Shown: piece by piece, positions 50,063-58,547 of the stretch
Numbering within the stretch: position 1 is the first letter of the stretch
Layout: each line of letters starts with the position of its first letter
DNA from: an uncultured Lentisphaerota bacterium
GTDB lineage: Bacteria; Verrucomicrobiota; Kiritimatiellia; CAIQIC01
Assembly: GCA_903896925.1 (NCBI GenBank)
Contig: CAITZM010000181.1
Location: 118,918-182,917, forward strand
Length of the DNA: 64,000 nt
Reading direction: 5' to 3'
Notes under the pieces: model-generated
The model's database searches: none
Seen by the model: only the letters and a program-made list of their open reading frames with translations
Told to the model about the DNA's origin: nothing
Made by a program: the position numbers and the translations under genes

Positions 50063-53000
50063 TCACCTGGCCACCACCATCCGCACACTCCTCGGCGCGA
50101 GGTCGAGGCGGAGCTGGCGCCCGGAGAAATCTCCGCCACGGTTTTCCTGGCCGGGCGGGCACCATTCGCTGAGCCCTCTGCCGAGGGCTTCTGCAGGGGT
50201 TTGAAGGTCGACCTGCAGCGGCTCGTCGGAAACATTGATCACAAACATGGCGACGCGGCCATCCGCGGCCCGCCAGGCGCTGGCGGTGACGGCCGGCTGC
50301 TCGGTGGCCACCTCGCGTTTGGATTGTATCCAGGTTTCTGCGATGCGTGGCAGGGGCGAGCCATTCCGCATGGTGAGGCGCGGCGGATGCAACAGGTCTC
50401 CATAGGCCAGCCAGTCGAGCCCGAGCTGGCGGTACGCGGCGAGCAGGGCCAGCCACCGGAATTTTTCCTGATGCGCCGGCGCATCGCTCCAGCTCGTGCC
50501 GTTCCAGCCGAGCTGGGCGCCGAACTGGAACAGCATCGCCTCCTTCGAACGGAAGGTGACACCCGCCTTGATCTCCGGCTCGTGGATGTAGAGGCCGAAC
50601 TGCGCAACATGGCCATGATAGACCGCCGGAAAGAACGGTATGCTGTCGGGCCAGGCCCTGTTACACATCAGCATGCCGTCGAGGTAGCGGATGTACGGCT
50701 CGGCGGTGTCCTCCGTGGTGAGTGCAGCGTCGGGATTGATGCGCCGGGCGTTGTCGCGAACCGCCTGCAGCAGCTTCCAATAGCCTGCGACGTAATAGTC
50801 ACCGCCGCCGCGCGGATGACCATGCGTCCCGTCATGACACAACTGGGCCTGGGTGGCCCCGATCTGGTCGAGGTAGACCGCGTCCACACCGGCCTCGCGA
50901 AACAACCGGTCGGTGACGCTCACCATCTTGTTTTGCCATGCTGCGGTAAAGGGGCAGGCCGTGGAGTGGTCGTGCTTGCTCCAATGCTCGATGTAGAGTG
51001 AACCGTCAGCCTTTTTCATCGCCCAGCGCTGCGCGTTTTCGTTCGTGTAGCTTTTCGCCTGGGTGTCCCAAAGGTGGCCGTTGATGTAGGGCATCACGGG
51101 AATGCTCCACGCGCGCAACTGAGCCCGGACGGCCGGAACATAGTCGTTCGCCGGAAAGTAGTCGGGATAAAAATTGTCGAACGGTATGGAGTGCCAGTTA
51201 TACCAGTGGAACGCCATCGGGTAAGGCACGGCCTTGCGCAGCTGGTCGAAGGTGTTGGTCAGCCCCGCGCCGTTGCGGGTGCCATCGTGGTGCCACCAGA
51301 CCAGTTTGCGGAACCAGTCGGGCGAATCCGGCCGGCGGCGGTTCCGGCCCCCCTCGCACCACGCCTGCTGCGTCGCCCACGTGCGGTAGTGTTCCGCCAG
51401 GGTGAACCAGTCGCCGGCCAACGCGACGGTCTCCACTTCGTAGGGCCAGCTGCAGCTGTTCGTATGGCCCATCTCGACCGGGTAATGCCGCACCTCCAAT
51501 GCGGCCGTCCGCGTGCCCTCATCGCCCTGCACGATGAGATCCTTGCTGAAACAGCGGCCATCACGGGCAACGACGCCCAAGGTCGTCTGGCCGCGCGTGT
51601 AGCCGAGAACCTGCATCGTGGCGCCGCCGCCGGGATACCGCGCTTGATAGTGTGCGGCACTCGGGCGGGGCAGCTCACGTCCCCACCCGTCGGGCACCAG
51701 GACGGCATCTGCACGGTCGTCACCAACCCGCCGCCCCACCCCGTCGAGCACGGGGAAGTCGAGGCGCCAGCAGGCCGCGGCTTCGCCCGCCACCTTGGCC
51801 TCGGCCTGCCAGAAGACGCTGGAGCCTTCCGGTCGGAGCACCAAGTCCACCTGGGCAGGCGTGGTACCAAAGACCTTGCCGCTGTAGCGCAAATGTAACG
51901 CCCCGGCCTTGAACTCTGTCGTCACATGTTCGGCCCCGTGCGCGGTCAGCAGGGCCTCGTCACCTGCTGGATTATGCACAACGAACCGGAACATCGAGCA
52001 GGGCCGTGACAGCAATTCCGTATCGGTCTTCGATTGATAGAAATCCGTCAACCGGCCTTTGTCGTCGAGCGCGAGCAACAGCTGGTCGGTCACGAAGGCC
52101 GCGCGACCCGCCCCGAGCGCCACCTGTTCGGCGCCTTTTTGTTTCGCGACCGGCGCGCTCTGTTTCGGCGGCGGCTGGGCCAGTGTCTTGCGGGCGGCGG
52201 CGGTGTTGCGCAGGGCATGCAGGTCGGTGAGGGCCTGGTTGAGCTGCCAGAGCTGCACCATCCTTTGGGCATCCTGGTTGGGCTCGGCTTGGAGGGCTTG
52301 GCTCAACGACCTGGCTTGCGCCTCCAACTCCGGGAAAGTCACCCGCGGAGGTTGCATCCGGTCCAGCTGGCCGGCGAGTTCATCCAATTCCGGTCGCCAT
52401 GCGCCGCCCGGGCCGAGGTAGAGATAGCGCACTAATTCGATGCGCGGCCCGGCAAACTCCAACCACGGACCCATGGCGTAGAGCAAGCCGGCGCCGTCAT
52501 GAATCCGCGCTTGCTGCCCGCCGTCGCTGGTGGCATGCGGGTTCAGGATGGCAATGACGCCGTTGTCGAAGCGGAGCGCCGCCCAACGGCTGAACAGATG
52601 CGTGCCGGCGGTGTGCGCGACCTCAGCTTCCAGAAAGGGTTCGCCGCCCGCCCAACGCTTCACCAGCGGCGCGGCAGGAGCGGCTGACCCGGCGGACGCC
52701 GTCCGGCCCGCGGGCTTGGCGCGCAGCTCCAGCATGTGCAGCTCCTTCCAGGCAAACGCGGCCGACTGGGTCGCGACCATGTTGACCCGTACGACCGGCG
52801 CATTCCGGAAATACGTAAACCGGTAACTGGCCTTGGGTTGCGCTGCATGCTGCTGGAGCTGGCCGGCCAGGGAACGATAGTAGCCGCCGTTGACTTCGAC
52901 GATGGCCACCAGCGGGCCATTGGCCACCAGGCGCACGTCGGGCTTGGGATTGCTGGCGAGCGAGAACGGGCCGGCGTCCGCCCGATAGAGCCGGTCGGCG

Positions 53001-53545
53001 TATTCGATCGGCAGCGGTGCCCTGGCACCCGCCACCGTGATCATGGAGGGAAGTCCACCGGCGACATCGGGACGATGGATGGCCGTGAAGACGCCGTTGT
53101 TGATATGAATGGCCCCCTGCTCCATCCGGGCCAAGGGAGCCTCCTCTTGCCGGACCGCCGGATCCGCATCAGTCGCGGCGCACGCACTGATTTCATATTG
53201 TCCCGCACCTTGCGCTTGCCAATAGAGGTGGCTGACGCCCTCCGCGCCGGCCACCGTCTGGCTGATGCAAGGTTGGCGCGGGCCGCGCACAGTGAACAGC
53301 CGGTTCGTGGAGGGCGCCGTGGTGCCGGGCGTCAGCGCGGCGGCCAGTTCACCGGTGAGTTCCAGCGGCCATCCGGAGGGCGGCAGGGTATCCACCTGCA
53401 CCAGCAATGGCGCGGCGCCGGTGACGAACGCCGTGCCCGTGGTTTTATCGACATGGCTGCGCCAGGCCGCATCCTCGCCGCTGCACGCCAGACCCACGCT
53501 AGCGGCCCAAGCCACCGCCCAAAGAACGGCATTTTGTCGGAGCAT
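50063..53545 (-). CDS. Secreted DUF6259-type glycoside hydrolase-like protein
   Basis: 1160 residues from ATG 53545 (AAGGTG six bases upstream), signal peptide about 1-22. The N-terminal 500 residues are beta-rich, followed by a barrel region: PYPMAFHWYNWHSIPFDNFY near 780, YFPANDYVPA near 798, VMPYINGHLWD, VDAVYLDQIGA near 890, DAALTTEDTAEPYI near 930. This is the layout of DUF6259 proteins, which resemble clan GH-D hydrolases; the YLDQIG Asp is a candidate nucleophile. Substrate unknown, but the amino-sugar operon upstream suggests an amino-sugar glycan. Follows the transporter gene by 80 bases. Confidence 0.72.
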   Translation of the reverse strand: MLRQNAVLWAVAWAASVGLACSGEDAAWRSHVDKTTGTAFVTGAAPLLVQVDTLPPSGWPLELTGELAAALTPGTTAPSTNRLFTVRGPRQPCISQTVAGAEGVSHLYWQAQGAGQYEISACAATDADPAVRQEEAPLARMEQGAIHINNGVFTAIHRPDVAGGLPSMITVAGARAPLPIEYADRLYRADAGPFSLASNPKPDVRLVANGPLVAIVEVNGGYYRSLAGQLQQHAAQPKASYRFTYFRNAPVVRVNMVATQSAAFAWKELHMLELRAKPAGRTASAGSAAPAAPLVKRWAGGEPFLEAEVAHTAGTHLFSRWAALRFDNGVIAILNPHATSDGGQQARIHDGAGLLYAMGPWLEFAGPRIELVRYLYLGPGGAWRPELDELAGQLDRMQPPRVTFPELEAQARSLSQALQAEPNQDAQRMVQLWQLNQALTDLHALRNTAAARKTLAQPPPKQSAPVAKQKGAEQVALGAGRAAFVTDQLLLALDDKGRLTDFYQSKTDTELLSRPCSMFRFVVHNPAGDEALLTAHGAEHVTTEFKAGALHLRYSGKVFGTTPAQVDLVLRPEGSSVFWQAEAKVAGEAAACWRLDFPVLDGVGRRVGDDRADAVLVPDGWGRELPRPSAAHYQARYPGGGATMQVLGYTRGQTTLGVVARDGRCFSKDLIVQGDEGTRTAALEVRHYPVEMGHTNSCSWPYEVETVALAGDWFTLAEHYRTWATQQAWCEGGRNRRRPDSPDWFRKLVWWHHDGTRNGAGLTNTFDQLRKAVPYPMAFHWYNWHSIPFDNFYPDYFPANDYVPAVRAQLRAWSIPVMPYINGHLWDTQAKSYTNENAQRWAMKKADGSLYIEHWSKHDHSTACPFTAAWQNKMVSVTDRLFREAGVDAVYLDQIGATQAQLCHDGTHGHPRGGGDYYVAGYWKLLQAVRDNARRINPDAALTTEDTAEPYIRYLDGMLMCNRAWPDSIPFFPAVYHGHVAQFGLYIHEPEIKAGVTFRSKEAMLFQFGAQLGWNGTSWSDAPAHQEKFRWLALLAAYRQLGLDWLAYGDLLHPPRLTMRNGSPLPRIAETWIQSKREVATEQPAVTASAWRAADGRVAMFVINVSDEPLQVDLQTPAEALGRGLSEWCPPGQENRGGDFSGRQLRLDLAPRSVRMVVAR

Positions 53546-53625
53546 GGTCAGCACCTTCTCGCAACCCCATCCCCGCGCAGGTTTGATGTAGCCATGGTTG
53601 GCTGCCGCGACATCCGGGCCCGGGG

Positions 53626-55410
53626 TCAGCGCTTGCCTTCGAAATGCGCCTCGATCTCCTCGAGGGTCTTGCCCTTGGTCTCCGGCAGGAAGAAGAACGC
53701 GGTGATGAAGTAGACCACCGTGCAGCCGGCGAAGACAAAGAACATCGTGCCGTAGCCGTACTTGCCGACGGTCGGCAGGAAGACGGCGGCGATGGTCGTG
53801 GAGACCGCCTGGTTGATCAGCAGCGCAACGCTCATGCCGTTGGAGCGGATGCGCGTGGGCATCAGCTCGGAGAGCGCGAGCCAGACGCAGACGCCGGGGC
53901 CGATGGCGAAGAACGCCATGAAGCAGTAGATGAAGATTGCTGTCAGCCAGCCGCTCTGCGCGCTGGGGATCGGCGTGATGAGTGCGTTGTCGATCTTCAG
54001 CGGCGCGGTCTTTGCGGCATCCAGATTCGCAAATGGATTTTTGAAGAACGATTCCACCTTGCTCGTCGGAAGACAGCCGTTCTTGGTGACTTCTACTTTC
54101 GCCAAGGGATCGTCCGAACGAATGGCTTTCGAAGCGCCGACATAATCGCCACACGAGTATACGATGACCAAGGTGGCCGCTTTCCCGCTTACAGCTTTTC
54201 CAGCCTCACCTTTTGTGACCAGTAATTTATCCACCATGGCCTGGTTGAAATCGAAAGCCACCTTCTGTTCGGTTGTGACCATCGCTTGAATGGTATCTTT
54301 GCAATCCACGCGCTGCTTTTCGGTTTGGTTGAAGACCAGGCCGACACAGATGAGCGAAGCAATGATGCCGGCGCTGCCGACGGAGAGCAGGAACTTGCGA
54401 CCCTTCTTATCTACCAGCATCACACCGACGATCGTCATGAGAAAGTTGATGCATGACAGGAGAAAATTACCCCAATGCGCACCCTTGTCGTTCAAGCCCG
54501 CCTGGATCAAAATATCCGCATTGTAGCCGATGATCGAGTTGACGCCGGTAGCCTGATTACACGCGAGGATAATGCAGGCGAGGACAAACGGAATGACGTA
54601 TTTGCTGCGCAGAAGCGACTCCTTGATTTTAGCGCCAGCCGAAGTTGCCTTGGCTTTTTCAGCGGTCGCCGCCTCTTCCATTTCTGCCAGTTCGAGCTTG
54701 GCTTGCTCGGCGGTGCGGGAACGAAGTAATGCGGCGAGTGCGGCCTCCTTACGGCCGCGACGGTGGAGCCAGCGGGGTGATTCAGCGACAAACAGGCTGC
54801 CAATCAAAAAGAAGATGCCAGGCGGCAACGAGAGCCAGAAAATTCCACGCCACGCGCGGTCCGTGGCTTCAAAGATCATCTGCGGCGTACCGGTTTTCGC
54901 AATTTCCGCCAACGTGTAGCTATAGTACAACGCGATACCGCCCGCCACCACGAAGCCTGCGGTTAGAAGCCATTGAAATATTCCCGTCCCCTTGCCACGG
55001 TTCGTTGCGCCGAGACATTCCGCGAGATATAGCGGCACCACGACACCAATCAATCCACCGCTGACACCCTGAAGGAGGCGGCCCAACACCAGCGGTGTAT
55101 AGCCCTTGGCCAGTGCGATCATGGGGATGCTGATGACGAACAGCAGCGCACTTACGAACATCATTTTCTTGCGGCCGATCAAGTCGGAAAGCATGCCGGC
55201 AAACAACGTCGAGATCACGCTCCCCAGCAAGACAGCAGCCACGATGAACGAGAGTTGGCCGGCAGCGAGCGGGAGTCCGGTGGCCGAATCTTTGAACGTT
55301 GCTTGAAGGTAGGGTAATGCGCCGGCGATGATGCCGACATCAATGCCGTAGAGCAGGCCGCCGAGGCCGGCCACGGTCAACAGCAACGCCATGTAGCGGG
55401 AGGTTTTCAT
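53626..55410 (-). CDS. MFS sugar transporter with large loop insertion
   Basis: 594 residues from ATG 55410 (AAGGA upstream). Sugar-porter type major facilitator: GLLYGIDVGIIAGAL in helix 1, GRKKMMF, GRLLQGVSGG, ESPRWLHRRGR near 220, CNQATGVNSIIGYN, DKKGRKFLL, ELMPTRIRSNGMS and the terminal PETKGKTLEEIE. Between helices around residues 360-482 it carries an extra stretch of roughly 120 residues with three Cys, absent from ordinary sugar porters (about 460-500 residues). The DNA of that insert is AT-richer. It probably imports the sugar processed by NagB and the ROK kinase. Confidence 0.88.
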   Translation of the reverse strand: MKTSRYMALLLTVAGLGGLLYGIDVGIIAGALPYLQATFKDSATGLPLAAGQLSFIVAAVLLGSVISTLFAGMLSDLIGRKKMMFVSALLFVISIPMIALAKGYTPLVLGRLLQGVSGGLIGVVVPLYLAECLGATNRGKGTGIFQWLLTAGFVVAGGIALYYSYTLAEIAKTGTPQMIFEATDRAWRGIFWLSLPPGIFFLIGSLFVAESPRWLHRRGRKEAALAALLRSRTAEQAKLELAEMEEAATAEKAKATSAGAKIKESLLRSKYVIPFVLACIILACNQATGVNSIIGYNADILIQAGLNDKGAHWGNFLLSCINFLMTIVGVMLVDKKGRKFLLSVGSAGIIASLICVGLVFNQTEKQRVDCKDTIQAMVTTEQKVAFDFNQAMVDKLLVTKGEAGKAVSGKAATLVIVYSCGDYVGASKAIRSDDPLAKVEVTKNGCLPTSKVESFFKNPFANLDAAKTAPLKIDNALITPIPSAQSGWLTAIFIYCFMAFFAIGPGVCVWLALSELMPTRIRSNGMSVALLINQAVSTTIAAVFLPTVGKYGYGTMFFVFAGCTVVYFITAFFFLPETKGKTLEEIEAHFEGKR

Positions 55411-55424
55411 ATCGGATTCCTTGG

Positions 55425-56228
55425 TCAGGCTTGCACGGCGGCGCGGTAGGGCGCCCACTCGGGTTCGTTCTCGAAAATCCAGCGGTAATAGTCCTGGCCC
55501 TGCAGGTTCACGGCGGCTTCCTCGTCCACGATCACCTGGCAGTGCGGATGCAGCTGCAAGGCGGTGGCGGTGACCATCGCGGTGATCGGCCCCTCGACGG
55601 CGCGCGCAAGGATGTCGGCCTTGGAAGCGCCGGTGACGAGCATCAGGCAGTGGCGCGCCTCGAGGATCGTGCCGACGCCCATCGTGATGGCGCGGCGCGG
55701 CATCTGCGCGGCGTCGCCGCCGCAATAGGGCGCGTTGGCCGCCAGCGTGGAGGGCGTCAGCGCCTTCTGCCGCGTGCGCGAGCGCAGCGCAGAGAGCGGC
55801 TCGTTGAAACCGATGTGGCCATCGCTGCCGATGCCGAGCAGCTGCAGGTCGATGCCGCCGACGTCGCGGATCAGCTGCTCGTAGTGCCGGCACTCGGCCT
55901 CGAGATCGGCCGCCATGCCATCGGGCAGGTGCGTGCGCGCGGGGCTGAAGTTCGCGCGGCTGAACAGATGGCGCTGCATGTACGTGTGATAGGAATAGGG
56001 GCTGGAGCGGGGCAGTCCGATGTATTCATCGAGATTGAAGGTGGTGCAACGGGAAAAATCCAGGCCGCTGCGGGCGTGCAGCGCCGCGAGCTCGTCATAG
56101 ACGCGCTCCATGGTGCGGCCAGTGGCCAGGCCGAGCACGAGGTCCGGCTTGACCTCGACGGCGCGCGCGATCAGTTGCGCCGCCAGCCGCGCGGCCGCCG
56201 TGGCGTCAGAACGGATGATCACTTCCAT
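55425..56228 (-). CDS. nagB: Glucosamine-6-phosphate deaminase
   Basis: 267 residues, the normal NagB length. Motifs in order: LVLGLATGRT, TFNLDEYIGL with the catalytic Asp near 72, SYHTYMQRHLF, LLGIGSDGHIGFNEP near 135-149, and TMGVGTILEA. It converts glucosamine-6-phosphate into fructose-6-phosphate and ammonia. It overlaps the PIG-L gene by 10 bases and lies 14 bases upstream of the transporter gene, which fixes the pathway as amino-sugar catabolism. Confidence 0.95.
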   Translation of the reverse strand: MEVIIRSDATAAARLAAQLIARAVEVKPDLVLGLATGRTMERVYDELAALHARSGLDFSRCTTFNLDEYIGLPRSSPYSYHTYMQRHLFSRANFSPARTHLPDGMAADLEAECRHYEQLIRDVGGIDLQLLGIGSDGHIGFNEPLSALRSRTRQKALTPSTLAANAPYCGGDAAQMPRRAITMGVGTILEARHCLMLVTGASKADILARAVEGPITAMVTATALQLHPHCQVIVDEEAAVNLQGQDYYRWIFENEPEWAPYRAAVQA

Positions 56229-57067
56229 GGCAACAGTTTCCCCATGACTTCGGTTTTCAACTCCTCAAGCAACCCGCCCACAAAAGCCGCCAGCGTCAAC
56301 GTCGGATCCTGCAGCAACGGCGTCAGGTCCATCGCAAAGGTCAGCATCTCCGCCGCATCCACGCCGTGCGACTCGAAGAACGTGGCGTGGGCGCGGCGGC
56401 GGCCCTGCACCGCGGCATCGTACCGCTTGCCGCCGGCAATTTGCGAGTCAAAGACGCCGTTGAGCGCTGCCGCCAGATGCTGGCGCGCACTCACATCCAG
56501 CGCCACCTTGCGCCGGTCGGGCAGCCAGTCGAGATCGCGCCAGATTTCGCAGCCCAGCACGCGTTCAGGCTGCTCCGCCGGCGGCAGCGCACGCAGCGCC
56601 GCGATGGTCGCGCCGGCCACCGCAACGTGGGTATCGTGTTTGTCGGCGGGGTTGTGCGTATAGACCACGCGCGGCCGGGTCGCCTGCAGAATGGCCAGCA
56701 GATCGTCCTGCAAGGCCGGGTTGGCCGGGTCTTTCACCACGGAGCTGGGATGATCGAGCTGGAGCATCGCTCCGTAGCGGCCGATGGCGGCGGCGGCGCG
56801 CTGCTCCTCGCGGCGGATGGCGCGCATCTGCTCGTCGGTGCAGGCGGCATAGACGCCGGCGCGCGGACTGCCCGCGCCGTTGGTGCAGGTCACGCCTCCG
56901 AACCATTGCCCGCTCTGGCCGAAACAGGTTTCGATGCCGTGGAAGGCCATAAATTCCAAGTCATCCTGGTGCGCGCCGATGCCGAGGTGCGTCACGCGCG
57001 CCAGCGCGGTGGCGGGTGCGACCCCATCGGGGATGAACACGTCGGCGGTGGGTTGGTGCAGTTTCAT
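56219..57067 (-). CDS. PIG-L/LmbE-family N-acetylglucosamine deacetylase-like protein
   Basis: 282 residues from ATG 57067, whose first base is shared with the kinase stop. GGGAG lies 6 bases upstream. The Zn site is GAHQDDLEF near residue 30 (AHxDD), with HNPADKHDTHVAV near 140 supplying the later His. This is the PIG-L fold of enzymes that remove acetyl from GlcNAc moieties. Between a ROK-like kinase and NagB it most likely deacetylates free GlcNAc or GlcNAc-6-phosphate, replacing NagA, of which there is no trace in this window. Confidence 0.88.
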   Translation of the reverse strand: MKLHQPTADVFIPDGVAPATALARVTHLGIGAHQDDLEFMAFHGIETCFGQSGQWFGGVTCTNGAGSPRAGVYAACTDEQMRAIRREEQRAAAAIGRYGAMLQLDHPSSVVKDPANPALQDDLLAILQATRPRVVYTHNPADKHDTHVAVAGATIAALRALPPAEQPERVLGCEIWRDLDWLPDRRKVALDVSARQHLAAALNGVFDSQIAGGKRYDAAVQGRRRAHATFFESHGVDAAEMLTFAMDLTPLLQDPTLTLAAFVGGLLEELKTEVMGKLLPWK

Positions 57068-58452
57068 CAACAGCTCCCTTTCAGTTCCGGCAGGCTGGCG
57101 GCGGCCACCGACTGGCCGACGCGGCGCGCCTTTTCGTCCGGCATGAACACGTTGACCTGTTCCGCCAGCGCCGGGCATTCCGCCCGCAGCACCTGGCGCG
57201 CGCGGTCAAGCAGGAGTTCACCGCCCGGCCCGGAGGTCACACGGCCCAGAATGAGCACATGATCGAAGTCGTAAAACTCGCGATACCACGGCACCGCATG
57301 ACCCAGATAGGTGCCAAGCGTTGCGTAGATCCGCCGCGCGACGTCATCGCCGTGGGCCATCCGCGCCTGAATCTCCTTGAGCCGCTCCGGCAGCGGCTGC
57401 GCGTCGGGAAAGACCAGGCCGGCCAGCTGCGCCAGCTTGTTCACCGCCTGCTGCGAGAAATACAGCGCGCCGACACCGGCATCGCCCGACCATTCGTCCG
57501 CCGGCGCGGCGGGATTGAGATCCACCGGCGCGAAGGCCAGTTCGGTCAGACGCCCCGTCAACCGGCCGCGCCGGTCCAGATAGCCGGCGGCCTCGCTCGA
57601 GCCCATCGCCACACCGAGGATCGCCGTGACGCCGAGGCTCAGGGCGCCCGCGAGCGCGGTCACATCGCCGTCGTTGGCCACCTCCACCGGCACCTGCCAT
57701 TCTTTTTGCAGGCGTAAAAAAAGATCCTGCGCCGCGGCATATTTTTCCGCCGGCACCGCGCGGAAGAGCGAGGCCACCATGATGCGGTTGGCCACCACCA
57801 CGCCCGCCGTGCTCCCGCCGATGGCATCCACGCGCGGCAATTTTGCGGCGGCCTGCTTCAGGCCCGCATTGAGTTTCTGGTAGTGCTGCTCGGGGTCCGT
57901 GTAATCGCGCGGGGTCCACGGCAATTCGGCGCTGAAGACCACCTCGCCCTCGCGCGTCGCACAGATCTTGTAATCGCTGGCGCCCAGGTCGAAGCCGAGG
58001 CGGCAACCCTCGAGATGGCCGCCCAGTGCCAACGCCGCGTCCTTCGCCGCAGGCATGTCCTGCGGCGCACGCCGCTCGACCGTCATCGGGTGGCCATAGA
58101 CGCGTTGCATCAAGTCGGCATCAAAGGCCCGACGGCCCCCCGGGCGATAGTCCGCCGCCAGCCGCCGGCAGATGTTTTCCGGGCCGGCCAGCCGCAGCCG
58201 CCAGCCGCCGGCGGACCAGAGCAGGAATTTGACGACGCGCTCGACCAGCCGGAAGTAGTCCTCGTTCCGGTCCGCATCCGGCGGCAGCGGCAGGTCATGG
58301 CGCGCCACGCAACCGTCCTCGCGTTCCCAAGCCAGTGAAAAACTTTCCCCGGTACCCTGCGCCCGGGCGGCCGCCAAGGCCGCCAGCAGCGGCCGGAAAC
58401 CCGGATCCAGTTCGCCCACGGCCCCTGCCTGTTGTGTCCGCTCGCTGTGCAT
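57067..58452 (-). CDS. ROK-like sugar kinase with extra N-terminal domain
   Basis: 461 residues from ATG 58452 (AGGAG seven bases upstream). Residues about 1-145 form an extra region; the actin-like ATPase fold starts at GFDLGASDYKICA near 155, with IGGSTAGVVVANR, EVANDGDVTALAG near 265 (ROK ND-x-N/D catalytic region) and AMGSSEAAGYLDRRG. The usual ROK zinc motif CxCGxxGCxE is missing. It probably phosphorylates glucosamine or GlcNAc at C6. Leads a tightly packed operon with the PIG-L and nagB genes, behind an AT-rich promoter region at 58487-58516. Confidence 0.8.
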   Translation of the reverse strand: MHSERTQQAGAVGELDPGFRPLLAALAAARAQGTGESFSLAWEREDGCVARHDLPLPPDADRNEDYFRLVERVVKFLLWSAGGWRLRLAGPENICRRLAADYRPGGRRAFDADLMQRVYGHPMTVERRAPQDMPAAKDAALALGGHLEGCRLGFDLGASDYKICATREGEVVFSAELPWTPRDYTDPEQHYQKLNAGLKQAAAKLPRVDAIGGSTAGVVVANRIMVASLFRAVPAEKYAAAQDLFLRLQKEWQVPVEVANDGDVTALAGALSLGVTAILGVAMGSSEAAGYLDRRGRLTGRLTELAFAPVDLNPAAPADEWSGDAGVGALYFSQQAVNKLAQLAGLVFPDAQPLPERLKEIQARMAHGDDVARRIYATLGTYLGHAVPWYREFYDFDHVLILGRVTSGPGGELLLDRARQVLRAECPALAEQVNVFMPDEKARRVGQSVAAASLPELKGSC

Positions 58453-58486
58453 ACTGATTCTCCTGCTCGCGGCTGGCACTTTGCTC

Positions 58487-58516
58487 TAATTATATTATGC
58501 AGTCAATATATATATT
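58487..58516 (-). promoter_or_regulatory. AT-rich promoter/operator between ROK repressor and ROK kinase genes
   Basis: A block almost free of G and C in a GC-rich genome. It holds TATAAT (minus strand, 58489-58494), TTGACT (minus, 58501-58506) and the perfect palindrome AATATATATATT (58505-58516). ROK repressors of the NagC type bind AT-rich operators, so this is the likely control point of the amino-sugar operon. Confidence 0.6.
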
Positions 58517-58547
58517 CACCCCACATTCCTCCTGGGCTTGGGAGGTG

